This document shows positions 6,396-12,668 of a stretch of 20,296 nucleotides of DNA, piece by piece; position 1 is the first letter of the stretch; each line of letters opens with the position of its first letter. The notes below the pieces were generated by a model. It did not search any database and was not told the origin of the DNA. It was given only the letters and a program-made list of their open reading frames with translations. The stretch is from a virus: positions 1 to 20,296 of IMG/VR virus record IMGVR_UViG_3300031658_000195; one strand, written 5' to 3'. The position numbers and the translations under genes were made by a program.

Positions 6396-6635
6396 ATGGA
6401 AAATCTAGGTATCAACTTTGTAAATGCTAATGAGGCAGGTCTTATTTTCACTATCAACACTGATAAAGGCGAAATTCAACGTCGTTGTGACAGTGTTGAA
6501 GATGGTCAATTTTGGGTTGGTTGCTACGGTATTGCTACAGACCTATTCCTTTCTTCTGACATGGATTTTGCCTCAGAAGAAGGATTTGCAAATGATGCAG
6601 ATGCTAAAATTATGTTAAATAAAATTCTAAACTAA
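6396..6635 (+). CDS. hypothetical acidic protein, 79 aa
   Basis: Unrecognised acidic 79-residue protein beginning MENLGINFVNANEAGLIF and containing RRCDSVEDGQFWVGCYG. It is predicted soluble. The frame extends upstream to 6339, but that start lies in the -35 box. The chosen ATG at 6396 has AAAAGGA upstream and follows the promoter by about 28 nt. The 135-aa gene follows 16 nt later, so both are likely on one early transcript. No function can be assigned. Confidence 0.75.
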   Translation: MENLGINFVNANEAGLIFTINTDKGEIQRRCDSVEDGQFWVGCYGIATDLFLSSDMDFASEEGFANDADAKIMLNKILN

Positions 6636-6651
6636 AGAAAAGGAAAATAAC

Positions 6652-7059
6652 ATGACTTTTACTTACTCAGATGATTGCTTCTCAGATCTTCATAAAGATG
6701 TTTATGGATTTCGTCCTCGTGGTTCTTTGATGGTTGAATGGAATGATCGTACTCCTCGCCAGAAGCAAGAGCTTTGGAACGCTCTTTGTGATGAGCTTGA
6801 GGCAAATACTAAGGCTGAGAAAGCAGCTAAAGTAGTCGCTATCGAAAAGTTCGAAGCTCGCGTTAAAGACGTGATTAGTCTCGGCGCTAATGACCGTAAA
6901 ACAGCACTTAGCTGGATTATTGGTTCTGAAACCTTTTACTACGGACAAGATGTTGAGCAATTTGTATGGGAGCAAGGTATCCTATTTACTGAATACGGTA
7001 AGCAGTTAGTTCAAGATCTTTTGAAAATCGTTGAATATAAGGAATACGATTATGCTTAA
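6652..7059 (+). CDS. phage protein with SDLHKDVYGFRPRG motif
   Basis: Soluble protein of 135 residues. The N-terminal motif FSDLHKDVYGFRPRGSL is, from memory, shared by many short tailed-phage proteins of unknown function. The rest is helical and charged up to about residue 90, then reads TALSWIIGSETFYYGQDVEQF. The ATG is preceded by GAAAAGGAAAA. It is second in the short operon starting at 6396 and is followed by another promoter cassette. It does not resemble a heme oxygenase, which was looked for because of the bilin reductase upstream. Confidence 0.8.
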   Translation: MTFTYSDDCFSDLHKDVYGFRPRGSLMVEWNDRTPRQKQELWNALCDELEANTKAEKAAKVVAIEKFEARVKDVISLGANDRKTALSWIIGSETFYYGQDVEQFVWEQGILFTEYGKQLVQDLLKIVEYKEYDYA

Positions 7060-7064
7060 TAAGT

Positions 7065-7133
7065 AAATTAACTATTGACATTCTATATAGAATCAGTTAT
7101 ATTAATATTATCAAATAAGAGGAATACACACAC
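7065..7133 (+). repeat. dispersed promoter-leader cassette, copy B
   Basis: Near-duplicate of 6329-6395, including the upstream AAATTAACTA, the promoter, the spacer palindrome and the leader ending GAGGAATACA. The duplication covers non-coding control sequence only; the genes downstream of the two copies are unrelated. Confidence 0.75.
7075..7103 (+). promoter_or_regulatory. sigma70-type promoter with perfect 14-bp spacer palindrome
   Basis: TTGACA at 7075-7080, 17-nt spacer, TATATT at 7098-7103. ATTCTATATAGAAT at 7080-7093 is a perfect palindrome overlapping the last base of the -35 and filling most of the spacer, where a bound regulator would block RNA polymerase. It drives the gene at 7134 and probably those following. 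Confidence 0.8.
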
Positions 7134-7406
7134 ATGAAAATCACATCTGCAAATCGCACATCCACTTCTTACCGCTTTACTGTTAAAATGGTTAATGGGC
7201 AAATCGCTCCTGAAGATAAAGAATCTGTTGAAGAAATGCGCAATATTATTAAAAACCGTAATGCGGAGCATCGTAAGTACCGCTTTTCCGCTCCACAGAA
7301 ATACGTTAAATTGCAAGGCCGTGGACCGCGCCCGTCACCTCGCTATCACCTAAACTTGCCACTTGATATGGCTACTTCTGCTGATGTTTATGTTTATAAT
7401 CGATAA
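7134..7406 (+). CDS. hypothetical basic protein, 90 aa
   Basis: Unrecognised basic 90-residue protein (many Arg/Lys, for example IIKNRNAEHRKYRFSAPQKY and GRGPRPSPRYH), predicted soluble. Its charge would allow nucleic acid binding, but no known motif is seen. The ATG follows AGAGGAATACACACAC, about 30 nt after the -10 box of the cassette at 7075-7103. It heads a run of small overlapping genes up to about 8.3 kb. Confidence 0.75.
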   Translation: MKITSANRTSTSYRFTVKMVNGQIAPEDKESVEEMRNIIKNRNAEHRKYRFSAPQKYVKLQGRGPRPSPRYHLNLPLDMATSADVYVYNR

Positions 7407-7420
7407 GATTGGGTTGTATC

Positions 7421-7534
7421 ATGGATTGGAATGATTTTTCTGGACTAAAAGTTACACCGTGGATTGCGATTTCACAGATTCCGTCAGATGGGCTGAAGAT
7501 ATTACGTACAAAGGAGAATGAAAATGGGCACTGA
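7421..7534 (+). CDS. possible 37-aa small protein
   Basis: A short frame starting MDWNDFSGLKVTPWIAISQI and ending at the TGA at 7532-7534. It fills the only gap between the genes at 7134 and 7524 and overlaps the latter by 11 nt. The composition is protein-like, with tryptophans and no rare-codon runs, but the ribosome binding site (GGGTTGT) is poor. It may be a real small gene or just leader sequence. Confidence 0.35.
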   Translation: MDWNDFSGLKVTPWIAISQIPSDGLKILRTKENENGH

Positions 7535-7751
7535 ACTAAGAACTGTACCAGGAACTGAGATTAAGCAAACCCGATTCTATGGTGGTGATGACCGTGGTGT
7601 TTGTATACAAATAACTAAGGCTGCACACCAACCTGATATGGGCATCCCCTATGATTTCATTCAATTGACTCGTAAACAAGCAAGTTTACTGGCGGGTGAG
7701 CTGTACCTATTTGCTGATTCACTTGAAGTCGTTAAGGAAAGTGATGAGTAA
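7524..7751 (+). CDS. hypothetical protein, 75 aa
   Basis: Unrecognised 75-residue protein, probably alpha/beta: a strand-rich part (TRFYGGDDRGVCIQITKA) followed by a helix (LTRKQASLLAGELYLFADSLEVV). The start chosen is the ATG at 7524, 7 nt after AAGGAG. The in-frame ATG at 7518 lies only 1 nt after that site and is unlikely. Its end overlaps the start of the next gene by 8 nt, indicating translational coupling. Confidence 0.75.
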   Translation: MGTELRTVPGTEIKQTRFYGGDDRGVCIQITKAAHQPDMGIPYDFIQLTRKQASLLAGELYLFADSLEVVKESDE

Positions 7752-8004
7752 ACTTTACATTTACACAGATCCTGACACGGCTCGTCCCTTAGAAAAAGAA
7801 ATACAAAAACAAACCTTAGAAAACTTTGGCTATAAGTTTAAATGGAGCTCTGCATCAGCTGGAAACTCAGGCAATTCGTCACTGTCTATTGATCTAATAA
7901 AAAAGTTGACATCTGATGAAATACTTGATATAATACCAATTATTAAAGAGATAGCAGCCAAAAAGAACTACGAGGAGTTCGTAGAAAAATTAAAGGAAGT
8001 GTAA
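7744..8004 (+). CDS. hypothetical protein, 86 aa
   Basis: Unrecognised 86-residue soluble protein beginning MSKLYIYTDPDTARPLEKEI, with a serine/glycine-rich middle (SSASAGNSGNSSLS) and two charged helices at the C-terminus. The frame is open further upstream, but the ATG at 7744 has AAGGA 5 nt before it and gives the usual coupled overlap with the upstream stop. A perfect sigma70-type promoter lies inside the gene at 7906-7934. Confidence 0.7.
   Translation: MSKLYIYTDPDTARPLEKEIQKQTLENFGYKFKWSSASAGNSGNSSLSIDLIKKLTSDEILDIIPIIKEIAAKKNYEEFVEKLKEV
7906..7934 (+). promoter_or_regulatory. perfect-consensus sigma70-type promoter inside the 86-aa gene
   Basis: TTGACA at 7906-7911, 17-nt spacer, TATAAT at 7929-7934. 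Every core base matches consensus. It lies in the 3' part of the gene ending at 8004 and would transcribe the nucleotide hydrolase at 8006 and the nuclease at 8311. Confidence 0.7.
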
Positions 8005-8005
8005 T

Positions 8006-8314
8006 ATGAAATACGATCAAGACAAACCAAAAATTCACTTAGTACCACCTGAGGCTATTATTGAAGCTGCGAAGGTGTTTGGCTTTGGCGCTGAAAAGTA
8101 TGGTGAAAACAATTGGCGGCAGGATATTGATAAGTTTCCTGTCTCTCGTCATTACTCATCTATTCAACGTCATATGCTTGCATATATTTCTGGTGAAGAT
8201 AACGATCCTGAGTCAGGTCTTCCACACTTATCACACGCATTAACTCAAATGATGATCCTCGTAATGACTACGATCGAAGGCGATCCAATTACTGACGATA
8301 GGTTTAAAAAATGA
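8006..8314 (+). CDS. dATP/dGTP diphosphohydrolase-like protein (DUF5664)
   Basis: Protein of 102 residues matching the widespread phage domain annotated as dATP/dGTP diphosphohydrolase N-terminal domain (DUF5664). The N-terminus KYDQDKPKIHLVPPEAIIEA and FGFGAEKYGENNWRQ are typical, followed by RHYSSIQRHMLAYISGEDND with PESGLPHLSHALTQM. The conserved His, Glu and Asp residues resemble those of all-alpha nucleotide hydrolases. Its role is probably in shaping the dNTP pool; the substrate is not proven by sequence. AAGGAAGTG precedes the ATG. The stop overlaps the next start (ATGA). Confidence 0.8.
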   Translation: MKYDQDKPKIHLVPPEAIIEAAKVFGFGAEKYGENNWRQDIDKFPVSRHYSSIQRHMLAYISGEDNDPESGLPHLSHALTQMMILVMTTIEGDPITDDRFKK

Positions 8315-8796
8315 ATAGAATTCAATCGCAAAAAATTCTTGGTGACATTGCTGAAACAGTAGTATCTGACTACTTCACGATACAAGGCAACGTAGTTGAA
8401 ATGTCGACAAATCCATACGACCAAGAAAAAGACATGTTTATTAATACTGTTAGGTCGGAAGTAAAGTTTGAAACACTATATCATAAACATAACTCTTTTT
8501 CTATACCTATTATGAATTTGCGTACCAATAAAATTTCAAGAAACCAGCTCAACAAATGCTTGAATGTAGAGCGGCTCATTGTTGTTCAAAACCCAAGTAA
8601 AGATAAGATAGTTACATTGTGGGAAGCTGCTCCTCTTGGCGAACGTAATTTTAATCTTCATGCAAATCAGCACGATGGTAGATTGGTGGCCCTTTTTCCA
8701 TTAGAAACATTTACAAAAATTGTTGACATTTGCAGCGAAACGTTGTATAATGAAATTACAAAATACAGCTTTAGCAAATATAAGGATTATGCATAA
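8311..8796 (+). CDS. predicted PD-(D/E)xK nuclease-like protein
   Basis: Protein of 161 residues whose first 60 residues follow the PD-(D/E)xK nuclease plan: a helix with a conserved Glu (ILGDIAETVVSDYF, E15), an acidic residue before a strand (EKDMF, D41), then SEVKFE with E50-x-K52. The rest contains ISRNQLNKCLNVERLIVVQN, resembling the strand-helix that follows in such nucleases. It could cut host DNA or process phage DNA. Its position directly before the dCMP hydroxymethylase gene, with a 1-nt overlap, invites comparison with T4 nucleases that attack unmodified cytosine DNA, which is inference. A perfect promoter for the next gene lies inside its 3' end. Confidence 0.65.
   Translation: MNRIQSQKILGDIAETVVSDYFTIQGNVVEMSTNPYDQEKDMFINTVRSEVKFETLYHKHNSFSIPIMNLRTNKISRNQLNKCLNVERLIVVQNPSKDKIVTLWEAAPLGERNFNLHANQHDGRLVALFPLETFTKIVDICSETLYNEITKYSFSKYKDYA
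8723..8751 (+). promoter_or_regulatory. perfect-consensus sigma70-type promoter for the dCMP hydroxymethylase
   Basis: TTGACA at 8723-8728, 17-nt spacer, TATAAT at 8746-8751, inside the 3' end of the nuclease-like gene. The -10 ends 44 nt before the hydroxymethylase ATG. All twelve core bases match consensus. Confidence 0.8.
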
Positions 8797-9476
8797 TGCA
8801 AAACGTAAATGATATTCGTAGTTATTTTGTTGAAGAACTAAAAGCCGAACGCTTTACTACAGATAAGACTGGTGCTAAAACTATTGAGATGCTTGGTGCA
8901 TCTTTTATTGCTGATGAGCCATCTATCTTTGGTAAACCAGTTAAATCTTATATTGATGCTGAGCTTGCTTGGTACGAGTCAGGCTCTACTAACATTAATG
9001 ATATTCATGGCGAAGATAAAGATCCGCCTGCCGCTTGGCTGTATGCAGCTGATGATCACGGCAACATCAATTCAAACTACGGTCACCTTGTCTTTTCTCC
9101 TAAGTATTTTAATCAATATAATAATGCTTTGCAGGAATTGGTTAACAATCCTGATAGTCGTCGTGCACAAATGATTTACAACCGCCCATCCATTTGGACT
9201 GAATTTAATGAAAACGGCAAGTCTGACTTTATCTGTACTAATGCTCAAACATTTTATATTCGTAATGGCAAACTTCATATGGTATCACAGATGAGAAGCA
9301 ACGACGTAATCTTTGGTTATAAGAACGATTATGCTTGGGCTCAGTATCTAATGGATAAAATGGTTTCTGATTACAATCATACAACACAAAATGCTTATCC
9401 TATCACTAAAGGTGATCTTATTTGGAGCGTAATGAACCTCCACGTTTATGAACGTCACTTTGGCTTGGTAGTTTAA
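8796..9476 (+). CDS. 42: deoxycytidylate 5-hydroxymethylase (T4 gp42 homologue)
   Basis: Thymidylate-synthase-fold enzyme expected to convert dCMP to 5-hydroxymethyl-dCMP with methylene-tetrahydrofolate. It aligns over its full length with T4 gp42: DKTGAKTIEMLGASFIADEP, E56 in AELAWYESGSTN, the phosphate-binding arginines in PDSRRAQMIYNRPS (122-123), the catalytic cysteine C147 in SDFICTN, and MRSNDVIFGYKNDYAW. In the last motif D178 replaces the asparagine that thymidylate synthases use to recognise dUMP, and this Asp marks dCMP specificity. Length is 226 residues against 246 in T4; the C-terminus stops soon after the LHVYERHF motif, losing about 19 residues. The start overlaps the upstream stop by 1 nt and follows AAGGA. 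This gene is the strongest evidence that the phage carries hydroxymethylcytosine DNA. Confidence 0.95.
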   Translation: MQNVNDIRSYFVEELKAERFTTDKTGAKTIEMLGASFIADEPSIFGKPVKSYIDAELAWYESGSTNINDIHGEDKDPPAAWLYAADDHGNINSNYGHLVFSPKYFNQYNNALQELVNNPDSRRAQMIYNRPSIWTEFNENGKSDFICTNAQTFYIRNGKLHMVSQMRSNDVIFGYKNDYAWAQYLMDKMVSDYNHTTQNAYPITKGDLIWSVMNLHVYERHFGLVV

Positions 9477-9700
9477 TGGTTGAGCTTATTCGTATAACTG
9501 ACATTATTGAGCAGAAAGTTCGTAAAGAAAAAGAGCTCGAATTTTATGAAAAAGAACTCAAAAAACTTCAACAAAAAATGTTTTTTATTCAAAAGGATAT
9601 TGATGTCACTAACACAATTATTAGAATAATTGAGAATGAAAAAGTGTTTGATATTAAAGACTCTATGGAAAAACGTATGATAGGAAATGACGATGAATGA
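9476..9700 (+). CDS. small coiled-coil protein, 74 aa
   Basis: Highly charged 74-residue helical protein (EQKVRKEKELEFYEKELKKL, then IQKDIDVTNTIIRIIENEKV), predicted to form a coiled coil. From memory, similar small proteins occur in marine T4-like phages without a known function. The ATG overlaps the hydroxymethylase stop by 1 nt (TAATG) and the 3' end overlaps the deaminase start, so it belongs to the nucleotide-metabolism operon. Confidence 0.75.
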   Translation: MVELIRITDIIEQKVRKEKELEFYEKELKKLQQKMFFIQKDIDVTNTIIRIIENEKVFDIKDSMEKRMIGNDDE

Positions 9701-10211
9701 AATTGTTAATCAAGAATCGTACGAAAACTACATGCGTCGTCGACTCCGAGAAGAAGATGACAGCCAAACTAAGTGGAATGATAGGTTCATGGATATGGCT
9801 AAAATGATTTCTACTTGGAGTAAAGACCCGTCAAGTCAAATTGGTGCTGTTGCTGTTAACGATGAACGTCGTGTTCTTGCTACTGGTTATAACGGTTTTC
9901 CAAAAGGTATTGACGATACGTGGGAACGTTTAAATAACAAAAAAGAAAAGTATTCTCGTATTGTCCATGCTGAAATGAATGCTCTTATGAACGCGTTGTA
10001 TTCAGGTGTAAGTCTTAAAGATTCAACACTGTATGTCTACGGATTACCTATTTGTCCAGAGTGTACTAAGTGCGTAATACAATCCGGAGTTAAGCACGTG
10101 GTAATACCAACAGATAAAACTGATAAAGGTAATTGGCAAGAAGTATGGGAACAACAAAGTTTGCCAATGTTTAAAGAAAGCGGCGTGCAAGTTACTGTTT
10201 TGGAGGTTTAA
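9693..10211 (+). CDS. cd: deoxycytidylate (dCMP) deaminase
   Basis: Zinc-dependent deaminase converting dCMP to dUMP, supplying thymidylate synthesis. Visible are SKDPSSQIGAVAVN, the GYNGFPKGIDDT loop, the catalytic zinc motif HAEMNAL, and PICPECTKCVIQSGV with the C-x-x-C zinc ligands. One residue separates the proline from the first cysteine, against the usual PCxxC. Length is about 172 residues, normal for the family. The start at 9693 lies 6 nt after AGGAA; the in-frame ATG at 9687 lies too close to that site. It shares the dCMP pool with the hydroxymethylase two genes upstream, so the pair sets the balance between dUMP and hydroxymethyl-dCMP. Confidence 0.93.
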   Translation: MNEIVNQESYENYMRRRLREEDDSQTKWNDRFMDMAKMISTWSKDPSSQIGAVAVNDERRVLATGYNGFPKGIDDTWERLNNKKEKYSRIVHAEMNALMNALYSGVSLKDSTLYVYGLPICPECTKCVIQSGVKHVVIPTDKTDKGNWQEVWEQQSLPMFKESGVQVTVLEV

Positions 10212-10214
10212 TTA

Positions 10215-10883
10215 ATGGCAAGTAGTCTTAGCGATATATATGTTGGCGTAAAAAAGAACGCGCCTAATCGTAAGAAAAACGATTTCTACCCAACTCCTCC
10301 ACTTGCTACCTACGTATTGTGCAAATATAATAGACCACCGCAAAACATTTTTGAACCATGCGCAGGAAAAGGTAACATTTCTGTTGAACTTGCTCGAAAT
10401 GGTCATAATGTTTTAAGTCACGACCTGCACAAATATAAAGACTCTCTGTGTAGCATAAATACATCATACGACGCTCTTGAAACTCCAAAGCAAGACATTG
10501 CCGAAGGTGTAGTAACGAACCCACCATATCATAAAGATTTGCCTCGCAAGCTGGCTGAAAAGTGGATTGATGAATACAGTTACACCGCAATGTTTCTTCG
10601 CTTAACGTTTCTTGAAGGAAAAAAGAGAAAAAAACTATTTACAAATAACCCGCCAAGTGATATAATATTTCTATCAGATAGAGCTAAATTTAATTCTGAC
10701 CTTGTTGAACCTATCGAAAAGAAGGATCAAATTGGCGGAATGATTGCTTATATGTGGATAATATGGGATAGGCGCTTTTCTACGAAAACGCAACATACAA
10801 AAATGCAATGGGTTAATCTTGAAGATGAATACGATGGATGGAGAGAACAATATGATCAATGTAGTAATACCAGCGGCAGGTGA
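10215..10883 (+). CDS. N6-adenine DNA methyltransferase
   Basis: Class I SAM-dependent methyltransferase of 222 residues. YPTPPLATYV at 25-34 precedes the SAM-binding motif I, FEPCAGKGNISVELA at 46-60, and the catalytic NPPY at 102-105 (TNPPYH), which marks amino-group methyltransferases, most likely on adenine. There is no obvious separate target-recognition domain, so specificity cannot be predicted. GGAGGT precedes the ATG, formed by the last codons of the deaminase gene. The 3' end overlaps the next gene by 32 nt. It probably protects phage DNA from host restriction or marks it for other proteins; both are inferences. Confidence 0.85.
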   Translation: MASSLSDIYVGVKKNAPNRKKNDFYPTPPLATYVLCKYNRPPQNIFEPCAGKGNISVELARNGHNVLSHDLHKYKDSLCSINTSYDALETPKQDIAEGVVTNPPYHKDLPRKLAEKWIDEYSYTAMFLRLTFLEGKKRKKLFTNNPPSDIIFLSDRAKFNSDLVEPIEKKDQIGGMIAYMWIIWDRRFSTKTQHTKMQWVNLEDEYDGWREQYDQCSNTSGR

Positions 10884-12339
10884 AGCAACACGTCTTAAAC
10901 CCTTAACATCAAATTGCTCAAAGGCAATGGTGCGTGTCCATGGTAAACCTACTATTGAATATATCATCGAGTCCATTTATAAAAACACCTCTGACGTAGG
11001 TAAAATTATTATTGTTGATGGTAAGCATAATGATATACGTGAATGGGCATCTAAAAGCAAATATAATAATATCAAATGTGTAAAGCAGGGATCGTTGAAC
11101 GGTCCCCGTGATGCTATAGCGGTTGGCTGTCAAGCTTTGTTGGATTGGGCAAATCCTCTTGTAGTTTGGTTAGGCGATGCCATTATCCTTGAAGAAAACA
11201 TGCCACTGGGTGAAGACTTTCTTTTAACTAAAAAAGTTGAAGATCACTCTGCGTGGTGTATGTGGGATGGAGATCAGTATTATAATAAACCAAAAGAAAC
11301 TGTTAAAGATGCGGTAGCACTCGTAGGTTTATATAGTTTTGCTGATGGGTTTGGGGCGGCACAGTCATTCATTAATACAAAAGAGTATGATATATCCGAC
11401 TCACTTGAATTGTATGGATATAACGCCAAGTTTAACAATATAAGCACTAGGCGTTGGTACGATATTGGCGATATATCTTCATACCACAAAACTTGCGCAA
11501 CTCTATTAACATTCAAAGCACGTGAATTTAATTCTTTTGAATATAAATCAGACATTAATGTTATAACAAAAATCCCATCTCACAATAATACCTTCGCAGT
11601 ACGAACCATAATGAACGAAAAGAATTGGTACGAATCGCTCGATTCAGTTCAGAGTATGTTTATTCCTAAGATGCTTAAAGATGACTATGCGCTATCAATG
11701 TCATATGAGTCAGGTGTTTTGTTGTCTGATTTGTTTGCACACGAAGATATATCAAACAGCACCATAGATTATTTGATTGAAAAAGTCATTATTGCAATGC
11801 AAAATCATTTTCATAAACAACCGACACTTAAGTTTGCAGTTGACTTTCAAAATAATGCTAAAAAAATGTGGGTTGATAAAACAGCAGAACGTTTAGAATG
11901 TTCTGAAGATTATTATAATGATTTGGCAAAACGTTGTCTCGAAAAAGCAAAACCAGTTGCAGCTATGCATGGAGACTTGCATTTCGCAAACATACTATAT
12001 AATCCATACAACGACAGTATTACATTGTTAGACCCTCGAGGCTCCTATGGTGATCATACAGGATGCGGCGGAGATCACTTATACGATATGTGCAAGCTAT
12101 CACACGATCTTTACCACGGTTATAATGAACTAGTGACCGGGCATAAATATCCAGAGTATGTTGCAAAAAGTTTTGAAAAACTGGTTGACAAATACTATAA
12201 AGCAGAGTATAATGAAATTATTGACGGTGGTGCGTTGCTTATTGCTACTTGTATTAAACTGCATTATGACTGCACCGATAGGCAAAAACGAATGAGAGAT
12301 TATGTTAATGAATACGCAAACAATAGTAATGGATCTTGA
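10852..12339 (+). CDS. fused sugar-type nucleotidyltransferase and small-molecule kinase
   Basis: Two-domain protein of 495 residues. The N-terminal part (about 1-230) is a GlmU/LicC-type nucleotidyltransferase: the signature NVVIPAAGEATRLKPLT with SKAMVRVHGKPTIEYI, WLGDA at 106-110 with the metal-binding Asp, and RWYDIGDISSYHKT, usual in sugar-1-phosphate nucleotidyltransferases. The C-terminal part (about 235-480) is a choline-kinase/aminoglycoside-phosphotransferase-type domain with the catalytic loop HGDLHFANIL (373-382) and DPRGSYGDH. A fused kinase and nucleotidyltransferase suggests phosphorylation and then activation of one metabolite to an NDP- or CMP-linked donor. The ATG at 10852 has GGAGAG 6 nt upstream and overlaps the methyltransferase gene; an in-frame TTG at 10819 is less likely. 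It is followed by a HAD phosphatase and a glycosyltransferase, forming a donor-synthesis and transfer cassette. The substrate is unknown. Confidence 0.9.
   Translation: MINVVIPAAGEATRLKPLTSNCSKAMVRVHGKPTIEYIIESIYKNTSDVGKIIIVDGKHNDIREWASKSKYNNIKCVKQGSLNGPRDAIAVGCQALLDWANPLVVWLGDAIILEENMPLGEDFLLTKKVEDHSAWCMWDGDQYYNKPKETVKDAVALVGLYSFADGFGAAQSFINTKEYDISDSLELYGYNAKFNNISTRRWYDIGDISSYHKTCATLLTFKAREFNSFEYKSDINVITKIPSHNNTFAVRTIMNEKNWYESLDSVQSMFIPKMLKDDYALSMSYESGVLLSDLFAHEDISNSTIDYLIEKVIIAMQNHFHKQPTLKFAVDFQNNAKKMWVDKTAERLECSEDYYNDLAKRCLEKAKPVAAMHGDLHFANILYNPYNDSITLLDPRGSYGDHTGCGGDHLYDMCKLSHDLYHGYNELVTGHKYPEYVAKSFEKLVDKYYKAEYNEIIDGGALLIATCIKLHYDCTDRQKRMRDYVNEYANNSNGS
12185..12213 (+). promoter_or_regulatory. 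perfect-consensus sigma70-type promoter inside the kinase domain
   Basis: TTGACA at 12185-12190, 17-nt spacer, TATAAT at 12208-12213, within the 3' end of the nucleotidyltransferase-kinase gene. It would transcribe the HAD phosphatase, GT-B glycosyltransferase and C5-methyltransferase. It is in frame-constrained coding sequence, so a chance match is possible but unlikely given all twelve core bases. Confidence 0.7.
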
Positions 12340-12667
12340 TGATACAATTTGTATTCCACTTCATGGTAGAAAAAGAAGTGCAGAAAAATACGGTTTAGCA
12401 AGTCCTAAAAAAGAAATGATTAATAGTTTAAAAAAGGCAAAAGAAAAAGGCTATAGGATAGTTATTCATACTGCTCGTAGGATGGTAACTCATGACGGCG
12501 ATATAAATAAAATCATCGAGGATGTCGGAAAGATTACAACTGATTGGTTGGAAAAGTACGAAGTACCTTATGACGAAATTGTATGGGGAAAACCCTACGG
12601 TGTTTATTATGTTGATGACAAGGCCATGCTTCCTGCTGATTTTATTAAATTTATAGAATGGGATTAA
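12308..12667 (+). CDS. HAD-superfamily phosphatase
   Basis: Compact HAD hydrolase of about 119 residues. Motif I is IVMDLDDTI (DxDxT), motif II is VIHTARRM, a lysine lies in the WGKPYG segment, and motif III is the acidic YYVDDKA. The absence of a cap domain fits the small capsule- or sugar-phosphate phosphatases found in polysaccharide loci. The ATG at 12308 is preferred over 12302 because GAGAG lies 9 nt upstream; the gene overlaps the kinase fusion by 32 nt. With its neighbours it probably removes a phosphate from an intermediate of the activated donor. The substrate is not visible from sequence. Confidence 0.88.
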   Translation: MNTQTIVMDLDDTICIPLHGRKRSAEKYGLASPKKEMINSLKKAKEKGYRIVIHTARRMVTHDGDINKIIEDVGKITTDWLEKYEVPYDEIVWGKPYGVYYVDDKAMLPADFIKFIEWD

Positions 12668-12668
12668 A

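Noticed and set aside
6652-7059. Candidate heme oxygenase partner for the bilin reductase
   Set aside because: The sequence has no heme oxygenase pattern, such as the proximal histidine helix or GxxxG distal helix, and instead shows a common phage motif, SDLHKDVYGFRPRG.
12502-12509. Exact TATAAATA on the plus strand inside the HAD phosphatase gene
   Set aside because: It lies within coding sequence with no gene start close downstream, and a few exact 8-mers are expected by chance in AT-rich DNA.
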